Origin: Legionella genomosp. 1
Lineage (GTDB): Bacteria; Pseudomonadota; Gammaproteobacteria; Legionellales; Legionellaceae
Assembly (NCBI GenBank): GCA_945889365.1
Contig: CAMDBQ010000050.1
Coordinates: 1 to 8,657 of the forward strand
Reading direction: 5' to 3'
Length of the DNA stretch: 8,657 nt
Shown here: piece after piece, positions 6,149 through 8,657 of the stretch
How the letters are laid out: each line of letters opens with the position of its first letter
Numbering within the stretch: the stretch's first letter is position 1
Notes under the pieces: generated by a model
Seen by the model: the letters and a program-made list of their open reading frames with translations, nothing else
The model's database searches: none
What the model was told of the DNA's origin: nothing
Program-made: the position numbers and the translations under genes

Positions 6149-7033
6149 ATGGTTGTGAAACGTGGTGGCTTGGGACGAAGTTTATCGGCATTATTAAGCC
6201 AGGCTAGCAGTACATTGATCACAGATACCGTTGCGGGTAATCAAGCACCAGTGCATTTAACCCTGGCAATAGATAAATTACAGCCAGGCAAATATCAACC
6301 GCGTCGTGAAATCACAGAAAGCACTTTGCTTGAGCTGGCTGAATCAATCAAACAACAAGGCTTGCTACAACCTTTGGTTGTGCGTGAAATTGCATCTGGC
6401 GACTATGAAATCATCGCCGGTGAGCGTCGCTGGCGTGCTTGCCAAATGGCAGGAAAGACCGATGTACCGGTCATTGTTCATCAAGTCGATGATGAAACCG
6501 CCATGGCCATCGCCTTGGTTGAAAACTTACAGCGCGAAGATTTAAACGCAATGGATCAAGCCTTGGCCATGCAACGCTTGGTCACCGAATTCGCCTTAAC
6601 CCATCAACAAATTGCCAATTTGCTGTGTAAATCACGCACTGCGGTCAGCAATTATTTGCGATTATTAAATTTAAATAATCATGTCCGGCGATTACTGGAA
6701 CATGGTGATTTGGATATGGGGCATGCTCGTTGCCTGCTAATGCTGGATGACGCCTTGCAAACCCAAATCGCAGATATGGTTGTGAAGAAAAGTCTTTCCG
6801 TACGCGAAACAGAAGCCTTGGTGGCACGCGTAAAAGCCGGCTCTCCTATTCGAGAAACCAAGCTTGATTTGGTCCCGCTATTCGATGAACAGCTGCAAAA
6901 CCTGGCCCGTCAATTACAAACCAAAGTCAAAATCAAACAAGGCACAGCAGGGCGCGGGTCATTGATTATTCATTACGATGGCACACAAAATTTAGAGAGC
7001 ATGATTGGGCGACTATTAGAGTGTAGGGGCTAG
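6149..7033 (+). CDS. parB: Chromosome partitioning protein ParB (Spo0J)
   Basis: ParB binds centromere-like parS sites near the origin, spreads as a CTP-dependent sliding clamp, loads SMC/MukB-type condensin in many bacteria and stimulates ParA. The protein has 294 residues. It starts MVVKRGGLGRSLSALL, the short basic N-terminal helix that contacts ParA (Arg in GLGR). The CTPase domain follows with LLQPLVVR (72-79), GERRWRA (91-97) and ENLQREDLNAMDQA (126-139). The helix-turn-helix spans about 150-174 (THQQIANLLCKSRTAVSNYLRLL) and reads parS. The C-terminal dimerisation domain ends at residue 294. One family-typical Pro in DLNP is Ala here. The ATG is supported by AAAGAGG (6134-6140) eight bases upstream. 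It is downstream of parA in the usual order, with a hairpin in the gap, so it may be expressed partly apart from parA. Confidence 0.97.
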   Translation: MVVKRGGLGRSLSALLSQASSTLITDTVAGNQAPVHLTLAIDKLQPGKYQPRREITESTLLELAESIKQQGLLQPLVVREIASGDYEIIAGERRWRACQMAGKTDVPVIVHQVDDETAMAIALVENLQREDLNAMDQALAMQRLVTEFALTHQQIANLLCKSRTAVSNYLRLLNLNNHVRRLLEHGDLDMGHARCLLMLDDALQTQIADMVVKKSLSVRETEALVARVKAGSPIRETKLDLVPLFDEQLQNLARQLQTKVKIKQGTAGRGSLIIHYDGTQNLESMIGRLLECRG

Positions 7034-7068
7034 CGGCCCTTGCCCTTTGATCAAGCGGAAATATAAAC

Positions 7069-7425
7069 ATGTCACAAACCATTGGCTTTGCCGCCGAAGA
7101 ACAAGCCCGCACCTACCTCAGCGCACAAGGGTTAATCTGGGTCGAAAGCAACTACTTTTGCCGTTTAGGTGAAATCGATTTAATTATGTGCGACAAAGAC
7201 CATTTGGTTTTTATAGAAGTGCGGGCGCGGTCCTCTAATGCCTATGGCGGAGCGATACAAAGCATCACACAAAGCAAGCGACAAAAATTACTAAAAACAG
7301 CAACCCTTTATTTACAGACAAAAAAACTTTACGATAAACAACCCTGCCGTTTCGATGTGTTAAGTCTGGACGGCGTGCCACAGCAGATCACGTGGATCAA
7401 AAATGCATTTGGAGCGGACTTCTAA
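7069..7425 (+). CDS. yraN: YraN/UPF0102 family nuclease-fold protein
   Basis: YraN proteins are small and widely conserved, with a predicted PD-(D/E)XK endonuclease-like fold; their cellular role is not well settled. The protein has 118 residues (E. coli YraN 131). Family landmarks are GFAAEEQARTYLSAQG (6-21), GEIDLI with Glu35 and Asp37 (34-39), and the beta strand VFIEVRAR with Glu50 (47-54), which together give the acidic catalytic set. The usual Lys of the EXK pair is replaced by Arg52, which is common in this family. The basic patch SKRQKLLKTATLYL (69-82) follows. The start has only a poor ribosome binding site (AGCGGA, 7054-7059). It lies 35 bp after parB in the same direction and is followed, after a hairpin gap, by diaA, the same order as in E. 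coli. Confidence 0.93.
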   Translation: MSQTIGFAAEEQARTYLSAQGLIWVESNYFCRLGEIDLIMCDKDHLVFIEVRARSSNAYGGAIQSITQSKRQKLLKTATLYLQTKKLYDKQPCRFDVLSLDGVPQQITWIKNAFGADF

Positions 7426-7466
7426 CAAATTGAAAAAACATCATAAAATAATAAATAACTAACGAT

Positions 7467-7534
7467 TAGCTGTTCAGACCCCAGGCGTCTTTGCGAGCTC
7501 AGCGATGGAAAGACGCCTGGGGTCTGAACAGCTA
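7467..7534. repeat. Perfect 26-bp inverted repeat in the diaA leader
   Basis: Arms at 7467-7492 and 7509-7534 are perfect 26-bp inverted repeats (outer end TAGCTGTTCAGACCCCAG) around a 16-nt loop. The right arm stops 1 base before the diaA ribosome binding site GAGGA (7536-7540). No T tract follows. The outermost bases are TA on both sides, which would fit a TA-duplicating miniature transposon, but TA belongs to the palindrome anyway. In mRNA it would be a very stable rod that may protect the downstream diaA message or dampen read-through from yraN. Confidence 0.7.
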
Positions 7535-7545
7535 CGAGGAAAAAC

Positions 7546-8145
7546 ATGACTCAACTGGAAGACAGAATCAGGCATCTGTTCGGCGTAAATATCGAGACAA
7601 AAATCGCCATGGCAGACACGATGTCGATTGAAATTGCCAAAGCAGCCCAACGTTTAATTAGCTGCCTATTAAATGACAACAAGATTTTTTTGTGTGGAAA
7701 TGGCGGGTCGGCAGCCAATTGCATGCACTTTTCTGCCGCCATGCTAAATCATTTTGAAGTTGAGCGCCCGCCCTTGCCAGTAATTGCATTAACCACGGAC
7801 ATGACGGCCATGACTGCGATCGCCAACGAAGGGCATTATGATCAAGTATTTGCACGGCAAATTCAAGCTCTGGGCCACGAAAATGATGTTTTAATTGCCT
7901 TGTCAACCACAGGTAATTCTAATAGTGTATTAAATGCTGTGAATGCCGCCAATGAAAAAGGCATCGATACTATCGCGCTATGCGGACGTGATGGCGGTGT
8001 ACTGTCCAATCATTTAGGCCCGGAAGATTTTGAACTCAGGGTTCCAGGCGATACAGCAGCACAAATCCGCGAAACACACCTGTTCATTTTGCATTGCTTT
8101 TGCGATTTGATTGATCAATCTTTATTTGGCCAAATGTTGGGATAA
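7546..8145 (+). CDS. diaA: DnaA initiator-associating protein DiaA (SIS domain)
   Basis: DiaA is a tetrameric SIS-domain protein that binds DnaA domain I and promotes assembly of several DnaA molecules at oriC, helping timely initiation. The protein has 199 residues (E. coli 196) and aligns end to end: LCGNGGSAANCMHFSAAML (49-67), STTGNS (120-125), ALCGRDGG (144-151), LGPEDFELRVP and CDLID. It is related to phosphoheptose isomerase GmhA, but where GmhA has the catalytic Glu after MHFAE, this protein has Ala (residues 64-65), as in DiaA. The C-terminal LF pair (193-194, SLFGQ) matches the Leu-Phe that E. coli DiaA needs for DnaA binding. Placement between yraN and dolP also argues for diaA over gmhA. 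GAGGA at 7536-7540 supports the ATG. Only 2 bases separate its stop from the next start. Confidence 0.92.
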   Translation: MTQLEDRIRHLFGVNIETKIAMADTMSIEIAKAAQRLISCLLNDNKIFLCGNGGSAANCMHFSAAMLNHFEVERPPLPVIALTTDMTAMTAIANEGHYDQVFARQIQALGHENDVLIALSTTGNSNSVLNAVNAANEKGIDTIALCGRDGGVLSNHLGPEDFELRVPGDTAAQIRETHLFILHCFCDLIDQSLFGQMLG

Positions 8146-8147
8146 AC

Positions 8148-8657
8148 ATGAAAATTAAAACACTGATTTTTTTATTGCTGGGTTCAATGTTAACTGGCTG
8201 TGCCGTAGCAGTAGTTGCGGGTGCCGCAGGCAGCCTAGTGGTTTACGATAGACGTACGGTGTCGATGGTTGAAAAAGATGCTCGCATCTTTCATATTATA
8301 CATTCGGCCATCATTCCAGACCCACGCTTTCGTGATTCCCGCATCGTTATCAGTAGCTTCAATGAAGTGGTGTTATTAGCAGGTCAAGCACCCAATGCAT
8401 CTCTGCGTGCGGTTGCCGAAAAAGTTGCGCAACAAACACCAAATGTGAACCGGGTATATAATGAAATTACCGTTGATTACCCAATATCACTCTCGCAACA
8501 AAGCAAAGACACCTGGACCACCAGTCAAGTGCGCAGTAATATGCTCACCCAAAAAGGATTGGAATCGGGATCACTTCGCGTTATTACCGAAAATGGTATC
8601 GTGTATTTGATGGGCATCGTTACCCCTGAACAATCCAATCTAGCTGTCAATGTAGCA
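8148..8657 (+). CDS. dolP: Outer-membrane lipoprotein DolP (YraP), two BON domains, 3' end cut by window
   Basis: DolP is a lipoprotein of the inner leaflet of the outer membrane that binds anionic phospholipid and supports outer-membrane integrity and BAM-dependent assembly. The visible 170 residues begin with a lipoprotein signal peptide (KIK, then hydrophobic LIFLLLGSML) and lipobox LTGC with Cys18 as lipidation site. Residue 19 is Ala, not Asp, so outer-membrane sorting is expected. BON domain 1 spans about 40-110 (VVLLAGQAPN, VNRVYNEITV), and BON domain 2 begins at about 120 (DTWTTSQVRSNMLT, VITENGIVYLMGIVTPEQ), both matching E. coli DolP. About 20 C-terminal residues are missing by comparison with the 191-residue E. 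coli protein. The start is 2 bases after the diaA stop with no strong ribosome binding site, so it is probably translated by coupling to diaA. Confidence 0.94.
   Translation, partial: MKIKTLIFLLLGSMLTGCAVAVVAGAAGSLVVYDRRTVSMVEKDARIFHIIHSAIIPDPRFRDSRIVISSFNEVVLLAGQAPNASLRAVAEKVAQQTPNVNRVYNEITVDYPISLSQQSKDTWTTSQVRSNMLTQKGLESGSLRVITENGIVYLMGIVTPEQSNLAVNVA

Noticed and set aside
7025..7041. Small stem at the end of parB (AGGGGC/GCCCTT) as a terminator
   Set aside because: It is a 6-bp stem including a G:T pair, overlaps the parB stop codon and has no T tract.
7384..7399. parS-like site with core CACGTG inside yraN
   Set aside because: Only 10 of 16 positions fit TGTTTCACGTGAAACA and the left flank does not match. 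Another half-match (CCGTGAAAC) in parA at 5568-5576 is weaker. No convincing parS was seen.
7546..8145. Phosphoheptose isomerase GmhA
   Set aside because: The catalytic Glu following the MHF motif is replaced by Ala, the C-terminal LF pair and overall alignment match DiaA, and the neighbours are yraN and dolP.

Overview
The window looks like a piece of a gammaproteobacterial chromosome. MnmG, RsmG, DiaA and DolP all align by eye with their E. coli counterparts over nearly full length, and the gene order yraN-diaA-dolP is the one known from Gammaproteobacteria. The chromosomal-type parA/parB pair directly behind mnmG-rsmG is typical of origin-proximal DNA. The lineage cannot be fixed from sequence alone. 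The low G+C, heavily AT-rich left end and the presence of parAB would fit a Legionella/Coxiella-like bacterium, but that is inference.

Layout. Positions 1-2700 are an accessory, AT-rich segment. It holds the 3' end of an unrecognised gene (3-725); a convergent, start-less gene remnant on the minus strand (838-1152); a stand-alone Fic-domain AMPylase gene (1223-2368) behind an extended -10 promoter covered by two matched palindromic units; and a 384-bp gap with a 67-bp near-perfect palindrome bounded by 10-bp direct repeats, sitting in one arm of an older, degenerate inverted repeat. Positions 2694-8657 are core genome on the plus strand: promoter, mnmG, rsmG (ATGA overlap), parA, parB, yraN, diaA and the first 170 codons of dolP. 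Hairpins occupy the only two sizeable gaps in this run, parA-parB and yraN-diaA.

How the genes fit together. MnmG modifies the tRNA wobble uridine and RsmG methylates 16S rRNA, so both serve translation. ParA and ParB segregate the replication origin region. DiaA binds DnaA and times initiation. DolP is an outer-membrane lipoprotein for envelope integrity, and YraN is a conserved nuclease-fold protein. The notable arrangement is that the mnmG-rsmG-parAB cluster runs directly into yraN-diaA-dolP, putting an initiation regulator next to the segregation genes.

Most interesting: the small palindromic element with apparent target-site duplication at 2430-2516, the paired operator architecture over the fic promoter and start codon, and the minus-strand remnant that ends exactly at this promoter. 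I found no CRISPR array, tRNA, rRNA, complete IS element, or convincing parS or DnaA-box cluster.
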